From positions 4,984,216 through 5,048,215 of the forward strand of contig NC_014121.1 in the NCBI RefSeq assembly GCF_000025565.1: a DNA stretch of 64,000 nt, read 5' to 3'. Below, one piece after another: positions 28,921 through 38,356 of the stretch; the first letter of the stretch is position 1; every line of letters starts with the position of its first letter. The notes under the pieces were generated by a model. The model saw only the letters and a list, made by a program, of their open reading frames with translations. It did not search any database and was not told the DNA's origin. Source of the stretch: Enterobacter cloacae subsp. cloacae ATCC 13047 (lineage in GTDB: Bacteria > Pseudomonadota > Gammaproteobacteria > Enterobacterales > Enterobacteriaceae). Position numbers and translations under genes: made by a program.

Positions 28921-30369
28921 TTACAATTTATTAAGTGGATCTATATTTATAAGCCCGCAACGCTGAAGAGCATCGTAGGTATTTTTCTTTTCAGCTGTTC
29001 TGTTGATAACAAGATCGTGGTCAAGAGACAGTATTTTCTCGTCGAAATTGCGCAAAACCTCGTCTATTTTTCCTACGAATTCCTTGTGCTGTGGCCTGTC
29101 TATATCCCCAGGGATCAAAGACTTTAGGGACTTCTCTGCCATGATTTTAGCCGAAGCATCACCCTCATTAGATGCAGAGAGCCATTTAGCTTCCTCATCT
29201 TCAGTCGCGGCCCCCGGGAGTGGAGTATCCTTATATTCCTCCGTATGACTCACGAGTACCGGTACAGAGGCCGACAAGACTGCGCCAGTGATGATTTCAT
29301 TGCCGCTACCGATAACCTTTAATTGTGCCCCCCGATAAATCATCTGAGCCAATCCAATATTGCCTTTAGATAAAATGAATAATTTTTCGTTTAACTCATC
29401 ATTTAATGGAGTTTCAACATTTGTCCATTGTAATGGCCATAAATAATGAATAAACGATTGCCAGTCTTGTGAATCGTATCTAACATTCTTAATTTTCATG
29501 TAACCACCAGACTCTGCCCGCCTGGCAATTCTCATTTTCTTTGTCAGCGTCTCGTCAAAAGGATGATTTCCACAAAAAACCATAGATACCCCCATGGAAT
29601 CTACAATTTCATGTAAAAAATCAATCAACTTACTCTCACCCCCGGTTCTTGAAAATTTAAGCCTCTGCATTTCATCAATAACAAGGATACCCAAAAATGA
29701 TGATTTAATTCTTTGTGCAATCTGGCGAGCCAGAGCACCATTTCTAATCTCAGGTGTAGTTCGTTCAATACCAATTGCATCATCTAATTTTTGTAAAATC
29801 TCTTCACAAAGGTCTCTCACACTTGAATTGTATGGACAATTAATCTTTACCCATACAATTTGCTTACTGAAGCCGGGAAAAACTCCTTTATAGCTGCTGT
29901 GTTCTATAATCTGAGGGAAATGATCCATGACTTGCTCAATCATGGTAGTTTTTCCAGAACCACTCATTCCAACTATCGTAATAGTTTCAGCCTGGGATTT
30001 AAAATATCCACTTTCTGGCTCAATATCAGGACGCTCATTTCCATAGTAATGAAGATATTGAATTGTTCCGCTTTTTAAAGGATTACGAGCTGCATAGCTT
30101 TCCCTAAGTGCCCGTAAGATCATCTTATAAGCCTGGATAAGATTGGTTTGAGGGCAACGGAATTTCTTTATACGTTCGACATACTGCTCTCTAACATTCG
30201 CCGGGGCAGTCCAGCGGATTTTTTCGTCAATTTCGGGGAAATAACTCATTTCCAGAAGTACTTCATCTTCCGTAAGCGCTTCAGGAAGTGCTTCAATTAA
30301 GGGATTGCCACGATACTCAGGTAACTCCTGTTCTTTATATATCGCTGAAACGCGCCGTATAAGATTCAT
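28921..30369 (-). CDS. tnsC: TnsC AAA+ transposition regulator
   Basis: 482 residues. An AAA+ ATPase with Walker A at residues 134-142 (GMSGSGKTT) and Walker B at 228-233 (ILVIDE) followed by MQRL. TnsC bridges the target-selection protein and the TnsAB transposase and confers target immunity. The start codon overlaps the tnsB stop by one base. Downstream is tnsD. Intact; ATP-binding residues are all present. Confidence 0.93.
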   Translation of the reverse strand: MNLIRRVSAIYKEQELPEYRGNPLIEALPEALTEDEVLLEMSYFPEIDEKIRWTAPANVREQYVERIKKFRCPQTNLIQAYKMILRALRESYAARNPLKSGTIQYLHYYGNERPDIEPESGYFKSQAETITIVGMSGSGKTTMIEQVMDHFPQIIEHSSYKGVFPGFSKQIVWVKINCPYNSSVRDLCEEILQKLDDAIGIERTTPEIRNGALARQIAQRIKSSFLGILVIDEMQRLKFSRTGGESKLIDFLHEIVDSMGVSMVFCGNHPFDETLTKKMRIARRAESGGYMKIKNVRYDSQDWQSFIHYLWPLQWTNVETPLNDELNEKLFILSKGNIGLAQMIYRGAQLKVIGSGNEIITGAVLSASVPVLVSHTEEYKDTPLPGAATEDEEAKWLSASNEGDASAKIMAEKSLKSLIPGDIDRPQHKEFVGKIDEVLRNFDEKILSLDHDLVINRTAEKKNTYDALQRCGLINIDPLNKL

Positions 30370-32492
30370 TATTCTGCGTCCTCAGTCTTCTTCTTACCTT
30401 TTAACCATCTTTGTTTCTCCTCCCGGCCAGGCAAAAGCAGAACATTACTGGATGAAGGAAGTAGGGGTTCAGATCTTCCATTAGCAACATGAGTTCGCCC
30501 TAATGAATCAAGTTCATTTTTCCTGTTCTTTTTAATATCTTTACCATGTACCCGGCGAGATTCGTATATTTCATTTAATCTTTCGTTACCTTTCCTGTTA
30601 AATTCATCTTTATTATTGATATTGCTGAGCGAATCCAGAGTAAATAAATTAATTTCTTTTTGAGTATCTACCCAATCAGCCATTACATCTGTATCAAGAT
30701 GAGCTTTCCCTTTAAATACATCTCTTTTCTTAAGTAGGTAATGTTTTTTGAAAATGCTATTTTTGTCAAATCTTACATATATATAATCTACGCAATTGTC
30801 ATCTATTCTTGCTTCACAAGTGGTTCTTCCAAATACTCTGACACCTGATGCAATTTCAGGATCACATTCATAAAAAAGATTATTGTACTGAATCCCACCG
30901 GCGGTAATGTTAGCGTTCACAGGGATTAACAATCGTGCGATCACTTCGTCGGCCCCAACGGCTCTTGCGCTGAATCTCCCGTGCTTTAAGCTTATCATCC
31001 AACTATTTTTTGGTGATATTACGAGATCATTTTCAATCAGTAAGGGATTGATATAAGCCAGTTCCTCATACGTTCTCTGATTATGTGCAAGTATCTCCCG
31101 AATCAGTAAAGACGTGACCTCCTGAATCGTTAAACAAGCCCTGGATTGCGGTATTGGCTCTCCTTTAACAATCTTTCCCCTTCGTGTTGTTCCAATAAGC
31201 CTATGAATAACCTCATCATTCAGAATGCCGAAACAGCGTTCAACAATGCTTTTTCTGTCGCCTCTACCGACTGGCGCAAACTCAAGTTTTGTCAGGGGGG
31301 TCATCTCTTCCTGAGGTTTAAGACCAATCATCTCCCCGTTGTCACACATCAATGTTAATGGAATGTGAGAACAAGGCCAATCATCATCAGTAATAGAGAT
31401 TCCAAATAATCTACAATATTCTTTTTTTGGCATAAAGCAATTTGCTAACGCTTGTCGGGCGGCTCGCCATGAAGCATGGTATAAAGAAACATGAAGGCCA
31501 ACAATCATTCTTGTTGCACGATCCACCACTGTATAAATAGTAGGACGCCCAATGACTTTTCGTCTGTTTAAACTCGAAATAAGATGTACATCAGCGACAG
31601 TTGAGTCTATTTCGAAAACATCACCCGGCAAAACAGTTGTATTAGCCACACTACCTAAAAGCGCCCGCATTTTGAGGTCTATTTCTTTTTTCGTGTTCTT
31701 CTTATTTATCGAGAAATCTTTAGTGAAGAGTTTTTTATTCCAGTATGAAAATTGTTTTAAAGAAGGAACATATGGAGCTCTATTTTCTAGGTTTGCTGTT
31801 TTAATTTCATCCCTAAAATACAAATCAATATGTCTCTCTAATGTTTTCTTTATCGTATCTCCGTTAACTTTATAATGATACGTAATGAGAGATTTTCTAA
31901 TATTATTTATATCTCTTTCATTAAGAATGAAAACACGTGATCGTTCATTAGGTAATGCTCTGTTTTTTTTGGAATTCCCAAGTTTAATTTCATGTTTGAT
32001 TCTACTTTTCCCAGCGGCGCCACAGTTCGAGAATGCGGGTAGCAATGCATAAATATCCTGCCCATGTCGCCAATACAACGCCAGAAGCGTTCTGATAGTA
32101 TATTGTGATATTTTTTTATTTCTTGAGTAATCCATTAAAAGGTGCGACTTTTTATGTAATGCATAGTCGAACAGAAACATTCTGTCATCTACAAGATCTT
32201 TAATGATATTGTAATTTTCATCTCGCCTTCCTCTGTCTTTATCTGTTAATTCTTTCTCATCTACTAACATATATGAAGGATATATATAATCTTTACAAGT
32301 TATGCTATTTGATTCAATATAATATTTAAACATTGAAAATGAGAAAGGGATTGGCTTACCCGTTCTTTCTGATTTTATTTTAAACAAAATTAACAAATCG
32401 ACCTTTCTGTCAAAATCCAAAACACGGTAAAGTCCCTCTGCAAGCAAATCAGTGCCTTGAGAGAGCCAGACTGAATTCCTAATAATATCCAT
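30369..32492 (-). CDS. tnsB: TnsB DDE transposase
   Basis: 707 residues. It binds the repeats at the transposon ends and makes the 3' cuts and joins. The catalytic triad is visible in the integrase core: D296 (FEIDSTVAD), D384 (LMCDNGE) and E418 (KSIVERCFG), in the same arrangement as Tn7 TnsB. An N-terminal end-binding region (about 1-220) and a basic C-terminal tail that should contact TnsC are also present. It overlaps tnsA by 14 bp, so tnsA and tnsB are translationally coupled. Confidence 0.94.
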   Translation of the reverse strand: MDIIRNSVWLSQGTDLLAEGLYRVLDFDRKVDLLILFKIKSERTGKPIPFSFSMFKYYIESNSITCKDYIYPSYMLVDEKELTDKDRGRRDENYNIIKDLVDDRMFLFDYALHKKSHLLMDYSRNKKISQYTIRTLLALYWRHGQDIYALLPAFSNCGAAGKSRIKHEIKLGNSKKNRALPNERSRVFILNERDINNIRKSLITYHYKVNGDTIKKTLERHIDLYFRDEIKTANLENRAPYVPSLKQFSYWNKKLFTKDFSINKKNTKKEIDLKMRALLGSVANTTVLPGDVFEIDSTVADVHLISSLNRRKVIGRPTIYTVVDRATRMIVGLHVSLYHASWRAARQALANCFMPKKEYCRLFGISITDDDWPCSHIPLTLMCDNGEMIGLKPQEEMTPLTKLEFAPVGRGDRKSIVERCFGILNDEVIHRLIGTTRRGKIVKGEPIPQSRACLTIQEVTSLLIREILAHNQRTYEELAYINPLLIENDLVISPKNSWMISLKHGRFSARAVGADEVIARLLIPVNANITAGGIQYNNLFYECDPEIASGVRVFGRTTCEARIDDNCVDYIYVRFDKNSIFKKHYLLKKRDVFKGKAHLDTDVMADWVDTQKEINLFTLDSLSNINNKDEFNRKGNERLNEIYESRRVHGKDIKKNRKNELDSLGRTHVANGRSEPLLPSSSNVLLLPGREEKQRWLKGKKKTEDAE

Positions 32493-33321
32493 TTGCGTTC
32501 AGTCCTATATAGTGGTCATTGGAAATTATCTTTATCAGACCGGTTTCGAGTATTGGATATGATAAATCAACATTTATCATTTTTAATCCAATCATTGCCT
32601 GCAATAACATCATCGCTTCTTGTGCATCTACCCCAAAGATTGATGAAATCATTGCACGTAGTCCTACTATGGGATAAACATCTGGTTTAAGCTTCCATAG
32701 GATTTTATCAAGAGGATATTTATCATAAAATTCAGAACCATCTCTTAATACAGAAGTAGCCCAGCAAATGTTTTTACCGACGACGTTATTGAGTTCCGAG
32801 CCAACATAAATTTGAAACTCAACATCAATCAACTGCCAAAACATCCTCTCTATTTCAAGTTTTTGGGCTTCGCGTTCAGGTATGCTCTCGTTATGTTTTA
32901 CTGCTATAGCTTTGTATCGAAGTCCGCCTTCAGGAGTTCTCAAGGTCAGTAAAAAATCGGTTGTCATAACATTCAGAACTTCGACAGGTACTCCTCTTAC
33001 TCCCCTCACCATAGGATGTTGAAAATGTAGATGATTTGCTATTTGTTGGGTAAGCCGGAGAGGAAAGAGTGGGAATTGTTCCCGGATATCAATCACCGAG
33101 TCATTAAACTCAGCCAGATAGAAAAAGTTACTTTCGACAGAAGAAAGGAGATGATGGTTTCGAAACGTCTTAAGGCCAAAGACTATCGAACGGTTTCCAC
33201 GGGATTTAACGTCCTGAGCTCTAAGCCAGGGCTGATAACTTTGGCCATAGCCCACTCCTATGCCGTCACCTAGCGCATTTTCATAATCCAAATAGGATTT
33301 GAGACGCCTACCCCTAGCCAT
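32479..33321 (-). CDS. tnsA: TnsA endonuclease subunit of the transposase
   Basis: 280 residues. A restriction-endonuclease-like fold makes the 5' strand cuts, so excision is cut-and-paste. The candidate catalytic residues are E63 (SSVESNF), D122 (TTDFLLT) and K142 (AIAVKHN), matching the E63/D114/K132 triad of Tn7 TnsA in order and spacing. The C-terminal part is a winged-helix region that contacts TnsC. It is the first gene from the right end, with the tns promoter lying in the 158 bp of end sequence. Confidence 0.93.
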   Translation of the reverse strand: MARGRRLKSYLDYENALGDGIGVGYGQSYQPWLRAQDVKSRGNRSIVFGLKTFRNHHLLSSVESNFFYLAEFNDSVIDIREQFPLFPLRLTQQIANHLHFQHPMVRGVRGVPVEVLNVMTTDFLLTLRTPEGGLRYKAIAVKHNESIPEREAQKLEIERMFWQLIDVEFQIYVGSELNNVVGKNICWATSVLRDGSEFYDKYPLDKILWKLKPDVYPIVGLRAMISSIFGVDAQEAMMLLQAMIGLKMINVDLSYPILETGLIKIISNDHYIGLNANGYY

Positions 33322-33479
33322 GATCGTACCCTAAAAACGACATTGATACGTACCTATATGTGCATTTTATAGTCTCCAACCCTATAACCACACATTCAGT
33401 AAGTATACAACATTAGCGTCGTTTTTTGAGAATGGTTACAACTTTAGTGCTTTGTGTACAACTTTATTGTCCTCGGACA
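33322..33479 (-). repeat. Transposon right end with repeated TnsB-type sites
   Basis: Counting inward from the tip TGT at 33479, the core TAAAGTTGTA occurs at 33457-33466 and 33437-33446, and TAATGTTGTA at 33406-33415. A more distant copy (ATCAATGTCGTT) lies near 33330-33350. The spacings (20 and 31 bp) and the GACAATAAAGT core are those of Tn7-type TnsB sites. The tns promoter must overlap them, so TnsB binding probably represses its own operon (inference). Confidence 0.85.
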
Positions 33480-34666
33480 TCTGCCAGCGCCTGCGCACAC
33501 GCCCAGGCACTGGCCCACGCCCACTGGAAGTTATACCCGCCGAGCCAGCCGGTCACATCCATCACTTCACCGATGAAGTAGAGGCCCGGCACGTTGCGCG
33601 CTTCCATCGTGCGCGAGGAGAGCTCATTCGTGTCGACACCGCCCAGCGTGACCTCCGCCGTGCGGTAGCCTTCGGTGCCGTTGGGCTGCACGCGCCAGTT
33701 TGTCAGGGTCTCTACCAGCGTCTCCTGCTCGCGGCTGTTAAGCTGCTTAAGGGAAACATCCGGGATCTGCCCTAACCCCTGCAAACACTCTACCAAACGC
33801 TTCGGCAACTGCATCGCGAGGGTATTTTTCAGGCTCTGATTCGGGTGCGCCGCACGCTGTTCATTGAGGAACGCATCCAGATCGCACTCCGGCAGCAGGT
33901 TAACCGTGACGAACTCGCCCGGCTGCCAGTAGCTGGAGATTTGCAGCACCGCCGGGCCGGAGAGGCCGCGGTGGGTAAAGAGGAGGTTTTCGCGGAACAC
34001 CGTTCCGTCTTCGGCGGTAATAACGGAAGGAACAGAAACGCCAGACAACGTCTGAAGCTGTTCCAGAAGCGGTTTGTGCAGAGTAAAAGGAACCAGTCCC
34101 GCACGCGTTGGCAGCACCTTCAGGCCAAACTGCTCGGCAATTTTGTAGCCGAACGGCGAGGCGCCCAGCCCCGGCATCGACAGACCGCCGCTGGCAATGA
34201 CCAGGTTATCGGCGCTGACGCTTTCGCCGTTGAGCTGCAGCGTATAGCCCTGCTCGTCGCGGGATACGTCCAACACCTCTGTACGCAGGCGCATTACCAC
34301 GCCGCCCTTCTCGCACTCGGCCACGAGCATATCGACAATCTGCTGCGCGGAGTCATCGCAGAACAGCTGCCCCAACGTCTTCTCATGCCACGCGATACCG
34401 TGCTTACCCACAAGATCGATAAAATCCCACTGGGTATAACGCGCCAGCGCAGATTTACAAAAATGGCGGTTCTGACTCAGATAGGCCGCAGGTTCGACAT
34501 ACAGGTTCGTAAAGTTGCAGCGCCCGCCGCCAGACATCAGGATCTTGCGCCCAGGCTTTTTACCGTTATCCAGCAGCAGCACACGACGACCCGCCTGTCC
34601 GGCCATCGCCGCACAAAACATACCCGCCGCACCGGCGCCAATTACCACGGCATCAAACCTTTCCAC
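33464..34666 (-). CDS. yhiN: YhiN (RdsA/BaiN-family) FAD-dependent oxidoreductase, last codons supplied by the transposon
   Basis: 400 residues from the GTG at 34666, which has AGAGGG 7 bases upstream; this matches the E. coli start MERFDA and length. A longer GTG at 34720 exists. FAD-binding Rossmann motif VVIGAGAAGMFCA, then KPGRKILMSGGGRCNFTN, and GLYFIGEVMDVTGWLGGYNFQWA near the C-terminus. The final residues DVRGQ-stop differ from E. coli (remembered DLIAAKSS), and from the T at 33479 on they are read from the transposon tip. The protein is probably still functional. Its physiological role is poorly known. Confidence 0.93.
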   Translation of the reverse strand: MERFDAVVIGAGAAGMFCAAMAGQAGRRVLLLDNGKKPGRKILMSGGGRCNFTNLYVEPAAYLSQNRHFCKSALARYTQWDFIDLVGKHGIAWHEKTLGQLFCDDSAQQIVDMLVAECEKGGVVMRLRTEVLDVSRDEQGYTLQLNGESVSADNLVIASGGLSMPGLGASPFGYKIAEQFGLKVLPTRAGLVPFTLHKPLLEQLQTLSGVSVPSVITAEDGTVFRENLLFTHRGLSGPAVLQISSYWQPGEFVTVNLLPECDLDAFLNEQRAAHPNQSLKNTLAMQLPKRLVECLQGLGQIPDVSLKQLNSREQETLVETLTNWRVQPNGTEGYRTAEVTLGGVDTNELSSRTMEARNVPGLYFIGEVMDVTGWLGGYNFQWAWASAWACAQALADVRGQ

Positions 34667-34894
34667 GTCAAAACCCTCTTTGTTCACTGCCGCGGATTGT
34701 AAAGTTTCCTCTGTGGTCACACCAGCGTAAAAAGATATTACAAAGCCATTTCATTGAAATTTAAAGAATATCCTTTCAGGCACTTTTCCCAAATCAGGTG
34801 GTATGTCAAAAAAAGTCTATATTTCACTTTGCCCGCCGCGCATTTGTCCTGGATAATGCGCCGCGTTCATGTCCTCAAAATGGCGTAACGTCCT

Positions 34895-36394
34895 ATGCTA
34901 CATTTGTTTGCCGGCCTGGATTTACATACCGGGCTTTTATTATTGCTTGCTCTGGTTTTTGTACTGTTTTACGAAGCGATCAACGGCTTCCACGACACTG
35001 CAAACGCAGTAGCAACGGTTATCTACACTCGCGCAATGCGATCGCAACTGGCGGTCGTTATGGCGGCGGTATTTAACTTTTTTGGTGTCCTTCTGGGCGG
35101 ACTGAGCGTTGCGTATGCCATTGTGCATATGCTGCCAACGGATCTGCTGCTTAACGTAAGTTCTGGCCATGGCCTCGCTATGGTGTTCTCAATGCTGCTT
35201 GCTGCAATTATCTGGAACCTCGGTACCTGGTATTTCGGCCTGCCTGCATCCAGTTCTCACACCCTCATCGGCGCCATTATCGGTATCGGGTTAACCAACG
35301 CCCTGATGACCGGTACCTCGGTTGTTGATGCGCTTAACCTGCCTAAAGTACTGGGTATTTTCGGTTCTCTGATCATCTCCCCTATCGTCGGTCTGGTGGT
35401 TGCGGGTGGATTGATTTTCATCCTGCGTCGCTACTGGAGCAACACGAAAAAACGTGCGCGTATCCACCTGACGCCAGCAGAGCGTGAGAAGAAAGACGGC
35501 AAGAAAAAGCCACCATTCTGGACGCGTATCGCCCTGATCATTTCCGCCATCGGCGTGGCCTTCTCTCACGGCGCGAACGACGGGCAGAAAGGCATCGGTC
35601 TGGTGATGCTGGTTCTGATTGGCGTTGCACCGGCGGGCTTCGTGGTTAACATGAATGCCTCCGGTTATGAAATCACCCGTACCCGTGATGCGGTCAATAA
35701 CGTTGAAACCTATTTCCAGCAGCACCCTGAACTGCTGAAAAAAGCGACCGGCGTTGACCAGCTGATCCCGTCGCCTGAAGCGGGTGCGACCACCGCGCCG
35801 GGCGAGTTCCACTGCCACCCGGCAAACGCGATTAACGCGCTGGAACGTGCGAAAGGCATGCTGGGCGATATCGAAAGCTACGACAAACTGGCCGTTGAAC
35901 AGCGTGGTCAGCTGCGTCGCATTATGCTCTGCATCTCTGACGTGACCGACAAAGTCGCGAAGCTGCCAGACGTGAATGCTGACGACAAGCGCCTGCTGAA
36001 GAAACTGAAAAGCGATATGCTCAACACCATTGAGTACGCGCCAATCTGGATCATCATGGCTGTCGCGCTGGCACTGGGTATCGGTACGATGATTGGCTGG
36101 CGTCGTGTGGCAACCACCATCGGCGAGAAGATCGGTAAGAAAGGCATGACCTATGCGCAGGGCATGTCCGCGCAGATGACGGCGGCGGTCTCTATCGGTC
36201 TGGCAAGCTACACCGGTATGCCGGTCTCCACCACCCACGTACTGTCTTCGTCCGTGGCAGGTACCATGATTGTTGATGGCGGCGGTCTGCAACGCAAAAC
36301 CGTGACCAACATTCTGATGGCCTGGGTGTTTACGCTTCCGGCGTCTATCCTGCTCTCGGGTGGGTTGTACTGGATTGCGCTGAAGCTGATTTAA
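34895..36394 (+). CDS. pitA: PitA low-affinity phosphate/metal-phosphate transporter
   Basis: 499-residue inner-membrane symporter of the PiT (PHO4) family; carries metal-phosphate with protons. The two inverted signature repeats are visible: [15 protein letters not shown] near the N-terminus and [13 protein letters not shown] in the middle. There are about ten membrane helices with a large hydrophilic loop (about residues 190-350). Divergent from yhiN; followed by a strong terminator shared with uspB. Confidence 0.97.
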   Translation: MLHLFAGLDLHTGLLLLLALVFVLFYEAINGFHDTANAVATVIYTRAMRSQLAVVMAAVFNFFGVLLGGLSVAYAIVHMLPTDLLLNVSSGHGLAMVFSMLLAAIIWNLGTWYFGLPASSSHTLIGAIIGIGLTNALMTGTSVVDALNLPKVLGIFGSLIISPIVGLVVAGGLIFILRRYWSNTKKRARIHLTPAEREKKDGKKKPPFWTRIALIISAIGVAFSHGANDGQKGIGLVMLVLIGVAPAGFVVNMNASGYEITRTRDAVNNVETYFQQHPELLKKATGVDQLIPSPEAGATTAPGEFHCHPANAINALERAKGMLGDIESYDKLAVEQRGQLRRIMLCISDVTDKVAKLPDVNADDKRLLKKLKSDMLNTIEYAPIWIIMAVALALGIGTMIGWRRVATTIGEKIGKKGMTYAQGMSAQMTAAVSIGLASYTGMPVSTTHVLSSSVAGTMIVDGGGLQRKTVTNILMAWVFTLPASILLSGGLYWIALKLI

Positions 36395-36407
36395 TTGGCT
36401 GAAGGCG

Positions 36408-36446
36408 ACAAAAAAAGCGGGTCAGGAAACTGACCCGCTTTTTTTA
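36408..36446. terminator. Bidirectional terminator between pitA and uspB
   Basis: AAAAAAAGCGGGTCAG-GAAA-CTGACCCGCTTTTTTT: a perfect GC-rich stem with A and T runs on either side, between convergent genes. Confidence 0.93.
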
Positions 36447-36449
36447 TGC

Positions 36450-36785
36450 TCAGTGCCAAATCATTAAGGCAATCATACTGACGACGACCAGGCCACACAG
36501 GGCGCTGGTCAAAATGAACTGGCGACGCAGGCGCTCGCAGCGGCGGATAAACTCTTCATCGTGATGATCCCGGTAGCGCTGGTAGTAGATATACCCGACC
36601 AGGCGCATCTGTTTGCTGGGCTGTCCATGCGAGGTGAAGAACCCTCCACCGTCCACATACTGATAAAGCAACGGATCGCAACCACGAAGTACCACTAACA
36701 GCGCACGTAACGATGAGAAGTAGCGCGCCATATTCACTATGCAAACTACGCATAACGCCCAAAACAATGCGACGGTGCTAATCAT
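36450..36785 (-). CDS. uspB: UspB universal stress protein B
   Basis: 111-residue inner-membrane protein with helices at both ends ([19 protein letters not shown] and [20 protein letters not shown]). The start is set at 36785 ([14 protein letters not shown]), as in E. coli; the frame is open further upstream but that part is not conserved. RpoS-dependent in E. coli; linked to ethanol tolerance. Divergent from uspA across a 282-bp intergenic region in which I see no extra gene. Confidence 0.96.
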   Translation of the reverse strand: MISTVALFWALCVVCIVNMARYFSSLRALLVVLRGCDPLLYQYVDGGGFFTSHGQPSKQMRLVGYIYYQRYRDHHDEEFIRRCERLRRQFILTSALCGLVVVSMIALMIWH

Positions 36786-37067
36786 ACATCCTCCCCGGCG
36801 TCCGCCCACGAAGCAAGGCTTCTGAGCTACCGCACCCCAATGCCCTGACAGACAGTTCAGTGAAAGAATGACCAAAAGTCGATCCGGTTCGCGTTTTAAT
36901 ATCCGAACGGTTCATTAAATAGTGTAGGAGATCCGTTAATTTTTTTGCCACAAGGTTAATCGTTATCAACACCAAAGCTTGAAAAATATGTTTAACTGGG
37001 CCGTAATGAAAGCATCAGACGACGGCTTTCTGTTTAGTCATCGATAACTTAAGGAAGGAGTAACACT

Positions 37068-37505
37068 ATGGCTTACAAACACATTCTCATCGCGGTAGAC
37101 CTCTCCCCGGAGAGCAAAGTGCTGGTTGATAAAGCAGTATCCATGGCACGCCCTTACAACGCGAAAGTTTCGCTGATTCACGTTGATGTGAATTACTCCG
37201 ACCTTTATACCGGTCTGATCGACGTGAATCTCGGCGATATGCAAAAACGCATCTCCGAAGAGACACACCACGCCCTGAGCGAGCTGTCCACCAACGCAGG
37301 TTACCCGATCACTGAAACCTTAAGCGGTAGCGGCGATCTGGGCCAGGTGCTGGTCGATGCGATTAAGAAATACGATATGGACCTGGTGGTTTGCGGTCAT
37401 CACCAGGACTTCTGGAGCAAGCTGATGTCCTCAGCGCGTCAGCTGATCAACACCGTTCACGTGGATATGCTGATTGTTCCGCTGCGTGACGAAGAAGACG
37501 AGTAA
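37068..37505 (+). CDS. uspA: UspA universal stress protein A
   Basis: 145-residue cytoplasmic USP-fold protein ([23 protein letters not shown]). The ATP-binding GxxGx9 motif of other USPs is not evident near the C-terminus ([15 protein letters not shown]), consistent with the non-ATP-binding UspA class. Induced by growth arrest in E. coli. A clear AAGGAGG-like ribosome binding site lies 8-10 bases upstream (AAGGAAGGAGTAACACT). Confidence 0.97.
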   Translation: MAYKHILIAVDLSPESKVLVDKAVSMARPYNAKVSLIHVDVNYSDLYTGLIDVNLGDMQKRISEETHHALSELSTNAGYPITETLSGSGDLGQVLVDAIKKYDMDLVVCGHHQDFWSKLMSSARQLINTVHVDMLIVPLRDEEDE

Positions 37506-37509
37506 GTGC

Positions 37510-37598
37510 AAAAAAGCCCGGTGGCGCTAACGCTTACCGGGCCTACAAATGGCACTGAACGTAGGCCGGGTAAGGCGAAGCCGCCACCCGGCTTTTTT
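37510..37598. repeat. BIME (paired REP elements) between uspA and rsmJ
   Basis: GCCCGGTGGCGCTAACGCTT...GGGCCTAC, then GTAGGCCGGGTAAGGCGAAG...CCACCCGGC, two inverted REP units around a short spacer, between convergent genes. Related units occur at 40557 and 52645. REP sequences usually stabilise 3' ends and can bind gyrase or IHF. Confidence 0.9.
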
Positions 37599-38349
37599 AT
37601 TCCGGCGTACCCGAATAAATATCAAACCGGTGCCCTTTGGTGGTCACCGCGTTGGTCGTCGCAACGTCCGCCAGCGGCGGCGCGTAGTCCGGGCGTTTCA
37701 CCACCACCCGCTTCGTTGCAAGCTGACGGGCAGGCTCAAGCAGGCCGTCCGCATCCAGATCTGGCCCCACCAGCGACTGAAACACCCGCATCTCTTTTTT
37801 CACCAGCGCGCTTTTCTGCTTATGCGGGAACATCGGATCGAGATAGACCACCTGCGGGCGCGGGGTGATATCGGTCAACGCCGTCAGGCTGGAGGCGTGG
37901 ATCAGCTGTAAACGTTCCTGCAACCACGGGCCGATTTCCGGGTCCGCGTAACCACGGGTCAGGCCGTCATCCAGCAACGCGGCCACCACCGGGTTGCGCT
38001 CCAGCATCCGCACGCGGCAGCCGACAGACGCCAGCACAAACGCATCGCGCCCCAGCCCCGCCGTGGCATCCACCACATCCGGAAGATAGCTCCCTTTGAT
38101 GCCGACGGCTTTTGCAACAGCCTCACCGCGGCCGCCGCCAAACTTGCGCCGGTGCGCCATCGCGCCCCCGACAAAATCGACAAAAATCCCGCCGAGTTTC
38201 GGTTCGTCGCGTTTACGTAATTCGAGATGCTCTGGCGTCATCACCAGCGCCATCAGGTTGTCATCATCATGCTCCAGCCCCCAACGGGCGGCCAGAACAG
38301 ATAAGGCGCCGTCTCCGGCGCCTGTTTCATCCACTAAGCAGATCTTCAC
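37597..38349 (-). CDS. rsmJ: RsmJ 16S rRNA m2G1516 methyltransferase
   Basis: 250 residues from the GTG at 38349 ([17 protein letters not shown]), the E. coli start; the upstream open frame overlaps prlC and is not conserved. SAM-binding motif [20 protein letters not shown], then YLDPMFP (the catalytic NPPY-like motif of the family). Methylates G1516 of 16S rRNA. It begins 7 bp after prlC and is co-transcribed with it. Confidence 0.95.
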   Translation of the reverse strand: MKICLVDETGAGDGALSVLAARWGLEHDDDNLMALVMTPEHLELRKRDEPKLGGIFVDFVGGAMAHRRKFGGGRGEAVAKAVGIKGSYLPDVVDATAGLGRDAFVLASVGCRVRMLERNPVVAALLDDGLTRGYADPEIGPWLQERLQLIHASSLTALTDITPRPQVVYLDPMFPHKQKSALVKKEMRVFQSLVGPDLDADGLLEPARQLATKRVVVKRPDYAPPLADVATTNAVTTKGHRFDIYSGTPE

Positions 38350-38356
38350 GTAGCAA

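Larger units (their letters stand above)
1..33479. mobile_element. Tn7-like transposon carrying sil/pco metal resistance (partial; left end outside window)
   Basis: The transposition genes tnsABCD plus a second tniQ-type gene sit at one end, as in Tn7, with tnsA nearest the terminus. The terminus at 33479 reads (minus strand) TGTCCGAGGACAATAAAGT, which matches the remembered Tn7 right end TGTGGGCGGACAATAAAGT except in the five bases after TGT. It lies within the last codons of yhiN, so the insertion site is the 3' end of yhiN rather than downstream of glmS. Cargo, from the tns end: IS5-type IS, XRE regulator, OLD nuclease, sil operons, pco operons. No left terminus is visible; the window begins inside pcoS. 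The 5-bp duplication expected at this end would be TCTGC (33480-33484). Confidence 0.9.

Noticed and set aside
22278..33479. CRISPR array or cas genes that would make this a CRISPR-associated transposon
   Set aside because: No regularly spaced repeats and no Cas-like frames were seen between the tns genes and the cargo; the left end of the element is outside the window, so this is limited to what is visible.
36786..36875. Upstream extension of uspB
   Set aside because: The UspB N-terminus MISTVALFW begins at 36785; the extra residues are Cys/Gly-rich and not conserved.
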